NCBI GenBank assembly: GCA_018907035.1
Contig: JACCIC010000030.1
Coordinates: 993,001 to 1,057,000, forward strand
Direction: 5' to 3'
DNA from: Sycobia sp. Sy_11
Lineage: Eukaryota; Arthropoda; Insecta; Hymenoptera; Epichrysomallidae
Length of the DNA: 64,000 nt
Positions 27,961 to 36,999 of this stretch are shown piece after piece (the stretch's first letter is position 1; each line of letters opens with the position of its first letter). The translations under genes and the position numbers were made by a program. The notes below the pieces were generated by a model. It was not told the origin of the DNA, ran no database searches, and saw only the letters and a program-made list of their open reading frames with translations.

Positions 27961-28551
27961 AAACCTTTATATATAAATTACATTATATCCTTTAAATCTT
28001 TATTAATGTTATTTGAAAGTCTACCAGAGCTTTTTACACATCAGCTTTTACGTATAAAATACGAAATTTAGATCAGCCCAACTAATATCGAAGCGTGCAT
28101 TGATTTTTTTTTTCTTTCCATATGCAGTTGAACACCTAACAACCCCAATCATAGATCGCACCTTATATACACAAATATGTGTGCGTGTGTACGTGTGTGC
28201 TGAATACTCACGCGCGGCCACGTGCACGGCGCCCTCGTCGCCGAGTGGATTGAGCCGGAGATCGAGCTCCGTGATTCTGCAGTCGGTCGCCTCGTCGGCG
28301 TCGGCCTCGCCGCCACCCTCGCCCGGGTAGGCGAGCATACCTTGGACGATGCCTGCCGCGCCCCTCGGGCCGATCCCGTTGTTCGTCAGCCGCAGTCGTC
28401 TCAGGCAGCCGTGGCTGCGCTCGGCGCGCCTCAGCTTCAGGAAGCCGCCGATCGCCCGGGCGCCCTCGTTGCCCAGCTTGCAGTGCGAGAAGTCGATTTC
28501 CACCAGCTGCGCGTCGCGGGATCGCGCGATGAGCCGTAGGAGCGCAGGGAA
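117..28551 (-). CDS. DRC5: DRC5/TCTE1-like leucine-rich repeat protein, five 3' exons, N-terminus not found
   Basis: Five minus-strand exons can be joined: 28551-28212, 26434-26279, 23248-23134, 5969-5800 and 196-117. Every junction has GT/AG sites and matching phase (1, 1, 2, 1), giving 861 nt (286 codons plus TGA). The product has ribonuclease-inhibitor-type leucine-rich repeats (motifs such as LVEIDFSHCKLGNEGARAI and ITELDLRLNPLGDEGA). These are followed by a block with LDVRMCGFRKESEYSI and a basic NRANVKRQEK stretch. The order LxL repeats, LDLRLN..DEG, ESEY, NR..xRQ is what I recall of the C-terminal half of dynein regulatory complex subunit 5 (TCTE1), an axonemal nexin-link protein of motile cilia and sperm flagella. 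A tail of about 65 residues follows that I do not recognise. The family is about 500 residues long, so roughly 200 N-terminal residues are missing, upstream of 28.6 kb. The LRR assignment is strong and the DRC5 identity is good but not certain. It could be another LRR protein of the same superfamily. Confidence 0.75.
197..1889. other. AT-rich intron sequence, no gene seen
   Basis: Left part of the intron between exons D and E (197-5799). It contains A/T runs and short (TA) tracts and no convincing open frame on either strand. The CpG-containing patch around 1140-1260 shows nothing recognisable. Confidence 0.6.
1890..2600 (-). mobile_element. Decayed mariner-family transposase (older copy)
   Basis: Read on the minus strand from about 2600. 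The helix-turn-helix region of a mariner transposase is legible (IKFCHKNGIKSNEIVEMFQA, then FGHSATSSVKVFEWQ and RNGREAIETEW). At the far end comes the degenerate final catalytic segment (PSDCFSFLKLK, equivalent to the PDLAPCDFFLFPKLK-type motif). Stops and frameshifts lie between, and no intact frame exceeds about 80 codons. The expected full transposase is about 345 residues, so the middle is shortened and scrambled. It is a dead copy in the last intron of the DRC5-like gene. I did not find clear terminal inverted repeats. Confidence 0.75.
2843..2881. repeat. (GT)n microsatellite
   Basis: Alternating GT with one interruption, followed by a T run. Confidence 0.9.
3675..3721. repeat. (TA)n microsatellite
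   Basis: Uninterrupted alternating TA, about 47 nt. Confidence 0.95.
5800..5969 (-). CDS. DRC5: DRC5-like gene, exon D
   Basis: 170 nt, acceptor TATATGTAG|G and donor G|GTAAGT, phase 2 in and phase 1 out, matching its neighbours. It encodes the basic NRANVKRQEKLAAAKQT segment and then a tail containing PSEFVIYQHPHEYTGLPP. The exon is GC-rich and stop-free in this frame. The pyrimidine tract is replaced by a TA-rich run, so the acceptor is weaker than the others. Confidence 0.7.
6296..6341. repeat. (CT)n microsatellite
   Basis: Alternating CT continuing imperfectly to about 6362. It accounts for the Ser/Leu-repeat frames in all readings here. Confidence 0.95.
6541..6585. repeat. (AT)n microsatellite
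   Basis: Alternating AT, about 45 nt, followed by a mixed ATGT tract. Confidence 0.95.
7763..7811. repeat. (AT)n microsatellite
   Basis: About 49 nt of alternating AT. Confidence 0.95.
9613..9662. repeat. (AT)n microsatellite
   Basis: About 50 nt of alternating AT, followed 80 nt later by an imperfect (TCA)n tract (9742-9790). Confidence 0.95.
10307..10335. repeat. Perfect 12-bp hairpin
   Basis: TACAGTTTTATT, five-base loop CGTGT, then AATAAAACTGTA. Isolated in intronic sequence, role unknown. Confidence 0.8.
11411..11695 (-). mobile_element. 5'-truncated LINE 3' end (non-LTR retrotransposon remnant)
   Basis: On the minus strand the frame FAKEVMTKLRNADRTRRMAQ then DEPG and a stop resembles the basic C-terminus of a LINE ORF2. 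About 210 nt of GC-rich 3' UTR follow, then (AC)n. The fragment is bounded on both sides by (GT/AC)n tracts (11381-11410 and 11696-11717). Only the last roughly 25 codons remain. The clade (R1/I-like or other) cannot be set from so little. Confidence 0.5.
13371..13410. repeat. Imperfect hairpin
   Basis: The arms AATAAAGCTATA and TATAGCTTTATT face each other around a short T-rich loop, with pairing extending outwards (AAACT with AGTTT). Confidence 0.7.
14258..15913 (+). CDS. Trm1: tRNA (guanine(26)-N2)-dimethyltransferase, intronless
   Basis: A complete single-exon frame of 551 codons. TRM1 uses S-adenosylmethionine to dimethylate G26 of many tRNAs in nucleus, cytoplasm and mitochondria. Visible features are an N-terminal NPVQEFNRDLSIAVL block (59-73), the SAM-binding region LRILEALSATGLRSIRYAKE (99-118) and a DPYG catalytic motif at 176-179. 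Two Cys-x-x-Cys pairs (291-294, 323-326) form a zinc ribbon, followed by HHLGGPIWTGPL. The end is a lysine/arginine-rich tail (about 519-531) that may serve nuclear import. Length is close to the fungal enzyme and shorter than human TRMT1, with no extra C-terminal zinc finger visible. There are two candidate starts: ATG at 14258 adds 26 residues rich in basic and hydrophobic residues with no acids (mitochondrial-presequence-like), and ATG at 14336 gives MAQIDEEKRQEF. The gene lies antisense within an intron of the DRC5-like gene, and lack of introns suggests a retrogene or ancient intron loss. Confidence 0.95.
   Translation: MIIFKYVKYLSYRLQNFSFKKLLIGIMAQIDEEKRQEFSDFLEEGKAKIIVDKKNIFYNPVQEFNRDLSIAVLTQYSKEWKQGSNEKKNNKQVDSLQGLRILEALSATGLRSIRYAKEIPGVAEIVANDIAAKAVEAIKGNVIYNNVENIVKVSHEDATMVMYQNRKSKFDAIDLDPYGCPGIFLDGAVQAVKDNGILLVTATDMAVLAGNSPETCYVKYGATSLKAKYCHEMALRILLQHIASHAGRYGRVITPILSVSVDFYIRVFVKIHTSQQACKNNVSNLGLVYQCTGCESYTIQPLGTVASNNAYKLPIAPIVDKLCEFCKHKHHLGGPIWTGPLHNKDFVGQILNQIESEDPNNIRCLKTLKRIQGTLHVIHEEIESPLYYQFDRLMSLVKSRVPPMIQFRSALLNAGYKVSYSHAHKTSIKTDASNQVIWDIVRALEKENPVKREKFDENSPGLAILNGESKTNVSFTKHAQAVPFSQQKRLTRFQLNPRTCWGPGTRSMTIIPNEQSQTKREKNQNKKRRRKEQSVEEQVDEKKRNVAEENA
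15935..15940 (+). terminator. Polyadenylation signal of Trm1
   Basis: AATAAA 22 nt after the stop codon, in AT-rich sequence. It is correctly placed to end the Trm1 transcript. Confidence 0.6.
16180..16442 (-). mobile_element. Mariner transposase N-terminal fragment (second lineage)
   Basis: On the minus strand an ATG at 16442-16440 begins MPGFEPS and then a stop. In a shifted frame LREVLLLFFNTKKTADEAYY and CHELFKQFSSGDFEVEDKDR follow. The F.LKKTA.EA and W/LF..F.SGDF.VED.. pattern is the N-terminal DNA-binding domain of Mos1-type mariners. Only about 80 of 345 residues remain. It differs in sequence from the copy at 1.9-2.6 kb, so two mariner lineages have visited this intron. Confidence 0.75.
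16830..18060. repeat. AT-rich cluster of short ACTTGATTCAAG-type repeats
   Basis: Near-palindromic motifs of the type CTTGATTCAAG recur at least six times (e.g. 17167, 17203, 17390, 17953, 17990). Two direct starts of the form ACACTGAAA / ACACTGGAAA sit at 17149 and 17912. The cluster ends near a 15-nt palindrome GACAGTCTGACTGTC (18027). It looks like a decayed non-autonomous transposon or nested copies, and no coding sequence is seen. Confidence 0.4.
20760..21010. other. GC-rich intronic island
   Basis: Pyrimidine- and CpG-rich stretch (runs such as CCCCCCCTCCCCGCCCC) in otherwise AT-rich DNA. No coding frame is supported. A regulatory element or old exon is possible. Confidence 0.35.
21029..21077. 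repeat. (AT)n microsatellite
   Basis: Alternating TA, about 49 nt. Confidence 0.95.
22320..22400 (-). repeat. Hairpin flanked by CTGA and GAAACGTC
   Basis: On the minus strand CTGAC is followed by a GAGCAGC / GCGGCTC stem with loop CTGG and then GAAACGTCGG. This arrangement recalls the 3' structures of some retroelements and the hammerhead core order (CUGANGA, stem II, GAAA). The stem I and III pairings are not convincing. Confidence 0.35.
23045..23108. repeat. Compound (CA)n(CG)n microsatellite
   Basis: About 45 nt of CA repeats run directly into alternating CG. Purine-pyrimidine alternation over more than 60 nt is a classical Z-DNA-prone sequence. Confidence 0.9.
23134..23248 (-). CDS. 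DRC5: DRC5-like gene, exon C
   Basis: 115 nt with acceptor TTTCTTTGTCTGTTGCAG and donor AG|GTAATC. It encodes VGEAFEIVAKACFAITELDV followed by RMCGFRKESEYSITESANR. The ESEY segment after a final LxLD/LDV repeat is the feature that most points to the DRC5 C-terminus. Phase 1 in, phase 2 out. A compound (CA)n(CG)n tract starts about 25 nt into the following intron. Confidence 0.8.
23622..23667. repeat. (AT)n microsatellite
   Basis: Alternating TA, about 46 nt. Confidence 0.95.
25151..25793. repeat. Inverted repeat with 125-130 bp arms (MITE- or foldback-like)
   Basis: Left arm 25151-25275 and right arm 25664-25793 are reverse complements with scattered mismatches. Conserved blocks include GAAAGGCCTCCAGTAA, GAATGCATTC and GAAACTGCAA. 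The spacer of about 390 bp holds an AAAT-rich simple repeat and no frame. It is probably a non-autonomous DNA transposon. Target-site duplication was not identified. Confidence 0.7.
26279..26434 (-). CDS. DRC5: DRC5-like gene, exon B
   Basis: 156 nt with a strong acceptor (pyrimidine tract CCCTACCTCCCCGCCTGGTC, then TGCGCAG) and donor G|GTGAGT. It continues the repeats in frame (YGNLEYLNVSGCHIGGDGG, then FTKLRIDCSNNNLGPIG). It begins by completing the codon left by exon A and ends in phase 1. An (AT)n tract lies about 80 nt upstream of the acceptor. Confidence 0.82.
26514..26570. repeat. (AT)n microsatellite
   Basis: About 57 nt of alternating TA, upstream (on the gene strand) of the exon B acceptor. 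Confidence 0.95.
27913..27958. repeat. (AT)n microsatellite
   Basis: Alternating TA after a short (CA)n run. Confidence 0.95.
28212..28551 (-). CDS. DRC5: DRC5-like gene, exon A (leucine-rich repeats)
   Basis: 113 codons of leucine-rich repeat sequence: about three repeats, with a Gly/Glu/Ala-rich acidic insertion between the second and third. The donor is C|GTGAGT at 28211-28210, leaving phase 1. The 5' boundary is unresolved: the frame stays open to about 28682, but the extension is low-complexity and no AG with a good pyrimidine tract stands out. The limit given is the FPALLRLI segment, which aligns with the helix preceding the first repeat in this family. The exon is strikingly GC-rich against its AT-rich flanks. 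Confidence 0.8.
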
Positions 28552-29451
28552 TTTATTATTTATTTCGGATATTTTCTCCCGTCGTTCTCGATGTATTTTT
28601 TTGTTTATTATATACAGATATACGCGCTCTTTCTCGATTTCATATAAGATGAAAGGCGACGGGTTTTGTAAAGAATCTGTTTAGATACTGAATTAATAGA
28701 CGATTCAAGCTTCAATTTTTTAGGGAAAATGATTCTATTAAGCATTGAGCTATTTTTACAATATATAAAATCACCACTTTGGCAATTTTTGAAATGTCGT
28801 TGGATACTTCAAAGATATGGCTGGAAACATCGCTATAACCTTTATACAATACGTGCCAAATCTTGTCTTTATCGTGTAGAGAAATAACGTTATTCGCAAA
28901 ATTGTACATTCTAAAGAATTCCCATTGCAAACTTCCGACACGAAATCGAGAGATATCGAAGGGCGAAATTGACAAGCAATGTTTTGTAAAAATTTTTTAC
29001 AACATATGCCTCGCCCTCTGCGGCGTTTCCATTTTTCAAAGTTTGCAATATTATTGGACAGTGAATTGCGTAAAACCTTGTATTACCGGCAGAGAAAGCT
29101 GGTATAGTCGATGCGTATTTAGATAAATCAATTTGAATTTTTTCGGATTAATTTTACTTATACTTCGTTCTCAAAAATTCCATGTGTTTTAATTAGGAAA
29201 AATGAATATATCATTGACGAAACGGCGTTATACTTAAACGTATCAAAAATATGATATTTATTATTATTATATTATTTTACAATAACGCTGATTGATCATT
29301 CTCAATCTTTCCATTCATATCTTTATTATATTTATACGCATTTTCATCAATAAGTTTTCTTCTTAATACTTAAATATAGCACTATAATAGTGTATATTAT
29401 ACGCATATAGTATAGCGGACTGGTGGGAATATATAAGGCCGAAGCAACAGA

Positions 29452-29456
29452 GAGAC

Positions 29457-29488
<32 letters not shown>

Positions 29489-29550
29489 CGAGAGCGAGAG
29501 AGAGCGACAGCGAGAGAGAGAGAGCGAGAGAGAGAGCGAGAGCGAGAGCA
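29452..29550. repeat. (GA)n / GAGAGC microsatellite
   Basis: GA repeats interrupted regularly by GC. It explains the Arg/Glu and Leu/Ser low-complexity frames on both strands. Confidence 0.9.
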
Positions 29551-30558
29551 AGTATATGAGTTGAAAGAAAAAGCCAAGCGGCAAACGCAAGGTACGCGCG
29601 CAAGCTTGAACGTCAGATAAACACGCATAAGATGAGCGTATAGAAGGCAAAGGTTAGAAATGTGGCCATACGTTTATTTTTCCCGCTATTGCGTGTTTAC
29701 CAGGGGACCTGTTAAAGCTGGTTAAAATATGCAGTGCGATCCAATAGATAGTCTTTACTTAAAATTCAACGTCGATTAAAATATTTCAGCATCATCGGCA
29801 GTATGACTTATAATAATTAATATTTATAAGTTTATTTTCTAGATATTTATAACATATCTAAAATGTTAATTGTTTATTTACTTTTAGACATTTGCCGTTA
29901 CAGTATCATACAATTAAGTGTTTTTGAAATTATGAATAATGGAAACACGATAGTCACAATTTTTTGGTTTTTGGTAATCTAAACGTTCGCCCGACTCGCG
30001 AGCCATAAGAAAAATTTTTTTCTCTTCTTGTATATGTATTATTGAATGGAAATTATGAGAATGCTTTTACGAAGGGGCCTCGGATTTTAAAGATAGTCCG
30101 CGTCCTCGTTTCAGTCCCATCCGGCCCTGTAGTAAACTTGTCAGTAATGTGCAGCTCAGGTTGCAGCAGGTTTATTATATATATATATATAGATAGTAGC
30201 GCTACAGAGCGCCTGGTCCGTCGTAAAAGTTCGTTGGAACGAAGGACGACGTGGCGGCGGCGGCGGATCGGAATGGCGGGGGGGGGGACGCTAAGATAGA
30301 GTCACAGACTATACATGGACTCGATTGGGTTTAGTTTCCATCCTGCATTCGTTGATGTTGGACGTGTGTACACGCTTCAGCAATACAAAATGATCTTGGG
30401 ATATTTATTATAAGTTGACGGCTTGTTAACTATATAAATAGCATATTATAAGTGAACAGAATGTTTTAAATTATATATAAATCTATATATTGGAACATAG
30501 GTCAGTCTCATTGGAAAGACGTGCTTTAAACGATCAGGTAATATAAATATTTTGCTTA

Positions 30559-30658
<100 letters not shown>

Positions 30659-31445
30659 TAAAAATTTACGAAGGTTCTAATTTGTATTTCAGAATTAATT
30701 TCGTTTTCACAATATTATTAAAATATTATTGAAACGTTTTTTCTATTTTACTATCATGGATCCTCTTTTCGAGCACAAAACCTTGAAAGCTTCCACGTCA
30801 GTAAACATCAGGTGAGAATATTTTATTATAACAAATCATTGTAATTTACATTCGTTCGATTCAAATGAGATTAATGAATAAAGAAATTTTTCTTTTTTTC
30901 CGCACTACTACTTTAAGTGTAAATTTTCTAATTGTTGAGAATTCAAAACGGGCGATAAAATAGCAACGCTGCACATTGTTTCCTCTTTAATTTTCTATGT
31001 CATTCGAATATATGACGTTAGTTTTAAAAAATTTTAACGGTTGCATTTATAAAATGAAATTGCGTACTTAAATTACGATAGGGTCGGTATGTAGATTCAA
31101 ATGATTATTTTAATTCCTAACTATGATCTTAAATATTTTCCGAATAAAAAGTTGCATTTACAGCTGCAGTAAATACTCAATATCATTAAACAAATTGAAC
31201 AACTCTTAATCAAATTTTGTATCGACAATTCAAATGCTCAACATACGTGATATATGTTTATTTACGTGAATTGTGCGTACTTTTTCGTCAAAACACCAGA
31301 TTAAATACATTTCAATCTGATATCGATAATTATAATTTTTTTGACGTGTAGATATAGCACTGCCAATTTTTAGAGAATAATTCATATACTAATTTTCGGA
31401 ATAACACATATCAATAAAATATAAAGTTTCATTCTATATATATAC

Positions 31446-31449
<4 letters not shown>

Positions 31450-31507
<58 letters not shown>

Positions 31508-31525
31508 ATGTATGTATGTATGTAT
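31450..31525. repeat. (AT)n followed by (TATG)n
   Basis: Alternating AT to about 31503, then four TATG units. Confidence 0.9.
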
Positions 31526-33079
31526 ATTTTTAATTTAAAAAAACTCTAATTTTTTAATTTAAAAATTTAAGGTTTTCAATAAAATTTAGATGTTTAAATG
31601 ATTTTTTATTATTATTTGATTCAATGATTTTTTTTATTATCATTTAAAAGACCGTTTTGAATGATCGTATTGAATGAAAACTAAATTTGTATTATATTTA
31701 TAATTTATTTGATAATTTCAAATTAATGGACTTCCTCGGCCATTAACATATAAATAAATACATTTGAAAGTTTTACATAGAGAATACTGGAATAATTTCT
31801 AACGGTTATTTTTATATGTAATATCCACCCTATCGTTCACGCTTAATAAATCCTTTTAATCATTTAAATGCTTAAAAAGAAATTTATGAATTATATATCT
31901 AAAGATTAATTATAACATTCTCAAAATATATATCGTAGCCTTATATTACGAGTTGACTTATATACATCTAAATGTAATAACTTATTTTTTAAAAAATTTC
32001 AATACACTATTTGTTTTCTTCAAAACAAATGATCGTTTCTTCATTCATTTGTAAGTTTTGGATTCATGATATAATAAATATTTTAATTAGATATTTTATT
32101 TTCAATACAATTTTACTTCTTTTGAGTATAAAAGTCTACATATATTTTACAGCAATAATAATAGCTGCGACCGAAATGATTAAATTCCGAATTTTTTAAT
32201 TATAACGAATTTCAAACGAGAGTAAAATTTATAATTTAATTAAAAAACAAATAAGTTGAAGCAAAGTTCGTATACGATTTTTTAATACAATGTTTGTAAT
32301 ATAAAATCATTTTTATTGATGTATAATGATAGTGTGCCCTTTAAATATTAATATGCTAAATTAAACGTTATTTTTCGATTATATTAAATAAAAAAAGTTT
32401 GGAAAATTTAAATATTATTTTTCACGTAAAATTTCCTTTTTTCTATTATAAATTATCAAGTGAATGATATTACAAACAATGTATTATCACATACGTCCAG
32501 TATTTGATTTTTGATAAGGAAGAGACTTTAATCTTCAGAATCTTCGAAAGCGATGAAAGATATTAAACTTTCTAAAAATAAAAAATAAGCTTTAATATTA
32601 ATATCAATGTTTCTTGCACTCAAAACAGCTGAAAATTATATGAAAACTGTGCTTTCGAGTTTATTACAGTGTAAGATATATTTTAATAGATATTTACAAT
32701 TTTTATTGTGAATAAAAAAGTTACAAGCTGTTGACGTATACTTCACTGTATTTTTTTTTCTTTAATAAAAATATTATACAAAAAAATGTTGCTGTGTATA
32801 GAATAAAAATACTGTAAAAGATGCACCGTAATTTTTTGTCCTAAAAAATGAATTTATAAAACAAATATTGTAAAAAAACTGTAGACTAAATAAGTTTGTG
32901 CTTTACTTAGAGAAATTTTAGTATTCTTTTCACTTTCTATTAATTACTAGATTAAAATCAATAATCTCGGTTATATTTATTATTATTTATTCTTATTTCG
33001 TATTTTATGCTTTATTGTCATTCTATATCCCCTGTTGGAAAAATTGTTATAAAAATAGATATAGAAAAAACACGGCTGA

Positions 33080-35366
33080 TGTAATAGTCCAGGAGCCAGC
33101 GACATTTTTTGTCATTTATTCTTGTCATCTTCGGCCGAAAATTAATTTCATCGATTCGTTTCAATGTTTTCTAAAGCGTAGTGATCGTCTGCTGCGTCAA
33201 TTAATCTGCATGTGGCAACGCCAGGCACCCAGAATTAGTAAAAATGTTAAAAAATTGATAAAAACCAGGTTTTATGAAATAATTTTGAGTTTAGAAAAAA
33301 ATTGTTCCAACAAAAGTTGTAGATCCTATCGAAACAAATTTTTTATGTTCTCTCCATTTTTGCTCTAAAACTAATAATTATGGAGCAAAACGCAATGAAT
33401 TATGAACGTTATCGACCGTTAACGACGAGCTGTTATCGACCCGAATCATAGTCGATACGTCAGTGATCTACCTCGCCACTCAGATCATACATGGTACAAG
33501 TACTTTTTAACTTTAAATTTTGCTCATAAAATTATAGTTTTAAAGCGAAAATATATCAAATGTAATAAATTTATTTTCGGCAAATCTCCAAATTTTGTTT
33601 AAAATCATTTTTAACAAACTCTCTATTGTTTCATATACATCATTTATTTATTATTATATACAAAGTTTTTAATGATTTTCACTATTTCAGTATTAATTCG
33701 GGCAATTTGATGTATAATATTAATAGTCCAAAGTTCCAAAAATTATTTGTTAAAACCTTTTCCTTATTGTTATAAATTTTTCATTACAAATAAATCAATA
33801 ATACTAAAAAACAATAACGGCGACGGAAATTTGTTATATGGTAGTATAGTAGCAATATATCTATATAGATATAGTTTATTTACTTAAATTTTACAGAATT
33901 TTTTTCCAGAAAAATTAATAAATTATTACAATAATATACACGACTCTTTAATTTATAATAATTAGGTATTTGTATACTGGTATGATGCATGCGACAAAAT
34001 CATTTAAAAGTGCTTGCAAAATTACAGAAATTATGTACGCTCGTATCACATTATGTCAGAGAATCATATAACAGATAATATGACAAAAATTATTCAAATG
34101 ACAATAAGATTCTGGAAAATTTATTAGGTGATTCGATGACAGTGTATCACGCGAGATATCCATTGTGTTCCAGGTTCCCCGAAAGCACGTGCTTCAACTG
34201 CAGTTTTGACCATCAGTTCCCATTTATCCTCGTAAAATTCTTTTTCCACCTTGTTCTACAAAACATGTAAGTTCATTTATAATAATTTTCAGGATTTCAA
34301 CAATCTGGAATGTATGTCCGCTGAAGCAATGAAAAGTACGTTCCCTATAACAGAAACATAAGTAAAGTGCACTCGAAAACGCGTGCTTAAACTGAAGTTT
34401 AAAGTTTGCAGCTTCAATTCTAGATTATTGCAAATAAATTTTTATGTATTGTAGAACAAGATGGAAAAAGAATTTTCCGAGGATAAATGGCAACTGATAG
34501 ATGAAACTGCAGTTGAAGCATGCGTTTTCGAGTGCACTTTACTTATGTTTCTGTTATAGGGAACTTACTTTTCATTGCTTTAGCGGACATACATTCGAAA
34601 TTGTTGCAATCCTAAAAATTGTTATAAATGAACTTACATGTATTGTAGAACAAGATGGAAAAATAATTTTATGAGGATAAATGACAACTGATGGGTAAAA
34701 CTGTAGTTGTAGCACGCGCATTCGGGCGACCTGGAACACGATGGATATCTTGTGCGGTGCACTGTTATCGAATCACTTAATAAATTTTCCAGAATCTTAT
34801 TGTCATTTGAATAATTTTTGTCATATTTATCTGTTATATTATTCTTTGACAGAGTGTGATGCGAGTGTCAATTTTTTTGTAAGTTTGAAACCACTTTTAA
34901 ATACAACACCTTCCAAGCTACTCTAACATATTATAATAGGAAAATGTATTTCTAATAAATGAAAGAGACTGTATATGTTATTTTTCTAACTTAAATATAT
35001 TTGTGATAATTAAATTAGAAAAATGAATGTTATAGACAAAGTTCTCCGAATTTTATGGTGACAAGCATTAAAAACTTTGTACATAATAACATATAAATGA
35101 CAATATATAAAACAGTAGAGAGTTCGTTAAATATTGTTTTAAATAAAATTTGGAGATCTAGCTACAATAAATTTTTTACATTCCATATGTTTTTGCTTTA
35201 AAACTAGAATTCTATGAGTAAAATTACAAATTATAAAGTACTTGTATCATGTATCATCTGAGCAGCGGGGTACTCTTCAATACATTCAAAGGAATCATTT
35301 AAACTAATTTTCAACTGAGAATAAATTGGTCACTAATATATGTCGCTGGCTCTCCGACTATAACTA
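33080..35366. repeat. 2.3-kb imperfect inverted repeat (long-hairpin element)
   Basis: The two halves are reverse complements around a roughly 100-nt centre (34403-34503). The outer ends match as GGAGCCAGCGACAT (33092) and its complement (35341-35355). Inside, 33480-33680 pairs with 35070-35270, 34055-34140 with 34720-34855, and 34180-34402 with 34504-34735. The left arm is longer (about 1.3 kb against 0.86 kb) because of inserted sequence, mainly near 33170-33470. Identity varies by block, so it is old. The centre contains a further copy of an arm motif (GTAGAACAAGATGG). No protein frame is credible. It is likely a foldback/MITE-type transposon, and if transcribed it would fold into double-stranded RNA. 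Confidence 0.85.
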
Positions 35367-36469
35367 TAATGTGTATTTTCTGAAAATATAATGCAAATTT
35401 GTCTGAAAATATAATTTTTTCAAACGGTTTAAGAAAATGATAAGTATTTTAATGGATTATAAGGTGAAATGCATAAAATTATTTCCAAAACTACAGTTTA
35501 TTAAGATTAACGTTGATTTTTTTATGATTATATAATAAAATCTCATTTATTGAACACGTTAATCATATACAATGTTTTGAAATTAGGAAGAACTTTTATT
35601 TACAAATAAAATCTCGGACAGAAATTATTTACAATATAATTCTTTCTTATTTAGGCATGATGAAAATACATTTTCTAAAGATGCAGATCTTGGATTGAGG
35701 TAACATTCAGGATGTCAGGATTTCCATAGTAAATAACTAAAATTTGCTTGGTTTACGGCAGTCATATAGACACAAGCAAATTCTACATACTAAGATGTCG
35801 TTCTAGTAACATCTAATTCACGCAAGTATTAAAAAGATATAGATAAAACTTGCGAATATTAAAAAGTTTATAAATGATAAAACTTATGGAACTGTTTATG
35901 TAAAAGAGACGACAAAATCGTACCGGGCATATGAAATTTTTTTTTTTTCGAATAAAGTTATTCTATAAGTTAACAAAAAATTCAGACGTTCATCGTAGTT
36001 CAGTACAATGTATTGAAAATATCTTTTAAAGTATTTGTAATTTTCCTCCTAAAAAGAATTGAATCAACGTAGATGAACTAAACGAATTCTGGCTTCAGAA
36101 AGTAGGGGGGGGGGGGTCGTCATAATTCGTTTCACACCCAAAAGAATGTACTTTTGACAAGACACTTCTATGGGAATGATATCGAAATTTGAGCTTAAGC
36201 AAGTGGTCTTGTAGGAGGGATAGCAGAGTAAGGAAATCTAAGACTTATTGTACGAAGTAAAAGTGGATGATTTTTTTATCGTACAGGACCTTCACTTTTG
36301 TATATCAATATATTCATTCCACTCGTGCCAAGGCTCAAGGTTTTCTTTTGCAGCCCAGGATAGTGGTGCAATGCAAGATAGTCTAGACTACTTTTCCAGG
36401 CTATCAAAGATCAGCTTGACAATAATAGAAGTTCACAATCATAACATTTTAAGTTTTTTAAGAAATATT
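35367..36469. other. Non-coding stretch, no gene seen
   Basis: AT-rich with a G10 run near 36105-36115. The part from about 36310 may belong to the LTR relic that follows. Confidence 0.5.
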
Positions 36470-36650
36470 TTGGCTCCTTCTCTTACAAGAAGACGTCCTT
36501 ATCCGCCTTAGCCTTCCAATCTAACTATTTCCCTACTGCTAGTACAGTTTGGAGAGATGTAGTGGAAAGGAATTGAGGCTTGTATAGTCCCAGCCTTTTG
36601 CAAGGGGGACCCAATCACTTCCCCGGTAAGGTTTGCGAATGGTAGAACGA
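36470..36650 (-). mobile_element. Diverged LTR relic (same family as the element at 42.8-51.6 kb)
   Basis: On the + strand it shows the same order of landmarks as the LTRs at 42.8 and 50.5 kb: a Lys/Arg-rich CCGCCTTAGCC block, CTATTTCCCTA, a TAGTCC block and then ACTTCCCCGG. Heavily diverged. Strand is given to match the retroelement orientation. Confidence 0.5.
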
Positions 36651-36732
36651 GAAAAATGAATTTTAAAAGAATCGATTGTTATAATTTTTTACTCCCTTTT
36701 ATTTTTCTATTGGCGCAGATACTTTAATCTGA

Positions 36733-36735
36733 GAT

Positions 36736-36805
<70 letters not shown>

Positions 36806-36840
36806 GTGAGAGAGAGAGAGTGAGAGAGAGAGAGAGAGAG
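36733..36840. repeat. (GA)n microsatellite
   Basis: About 108 nt of GA with a few GT interruptions, lying between two oppositely oriented LTR relics. Confidence 0.95.
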
Positions 36841-36849
36841 ATTGCTGCT

Positions 36850-36962
36850 TCCTTTCTTGGCTGCTGCTTTGGCTGTTGTTGTTCCAGTCCTCCCTGTTTC
36901 CAATTTATCCGGGGAAGTGCTTAGTACTCCTAAGTGGTAGGACTGTACTTGCCCCTTTCGAT

Positions 36963-36999
<37 letters not shown>

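Larger units (their letters stand above)
26435..28211. other. Intron between exons A and B
   Basis: No gene seen. It holds (AT)n tracts at about 26514-26570 and 27913-27958, and a G-run at 27666-27676. Confidence 0.6.

Noticed and set aside
28222..28684. Plus-strand frames opposite exon A
   Set aside because: Shadows of the GC-rich exon A. The minus-strand frame has LRR motifs and matching splice phases.
33015..33368. 117-codon + strand frame
   Set aside because: It lies across the edge and inside the left arm of the large inverted repeat and is not preserved in the opposite arm.
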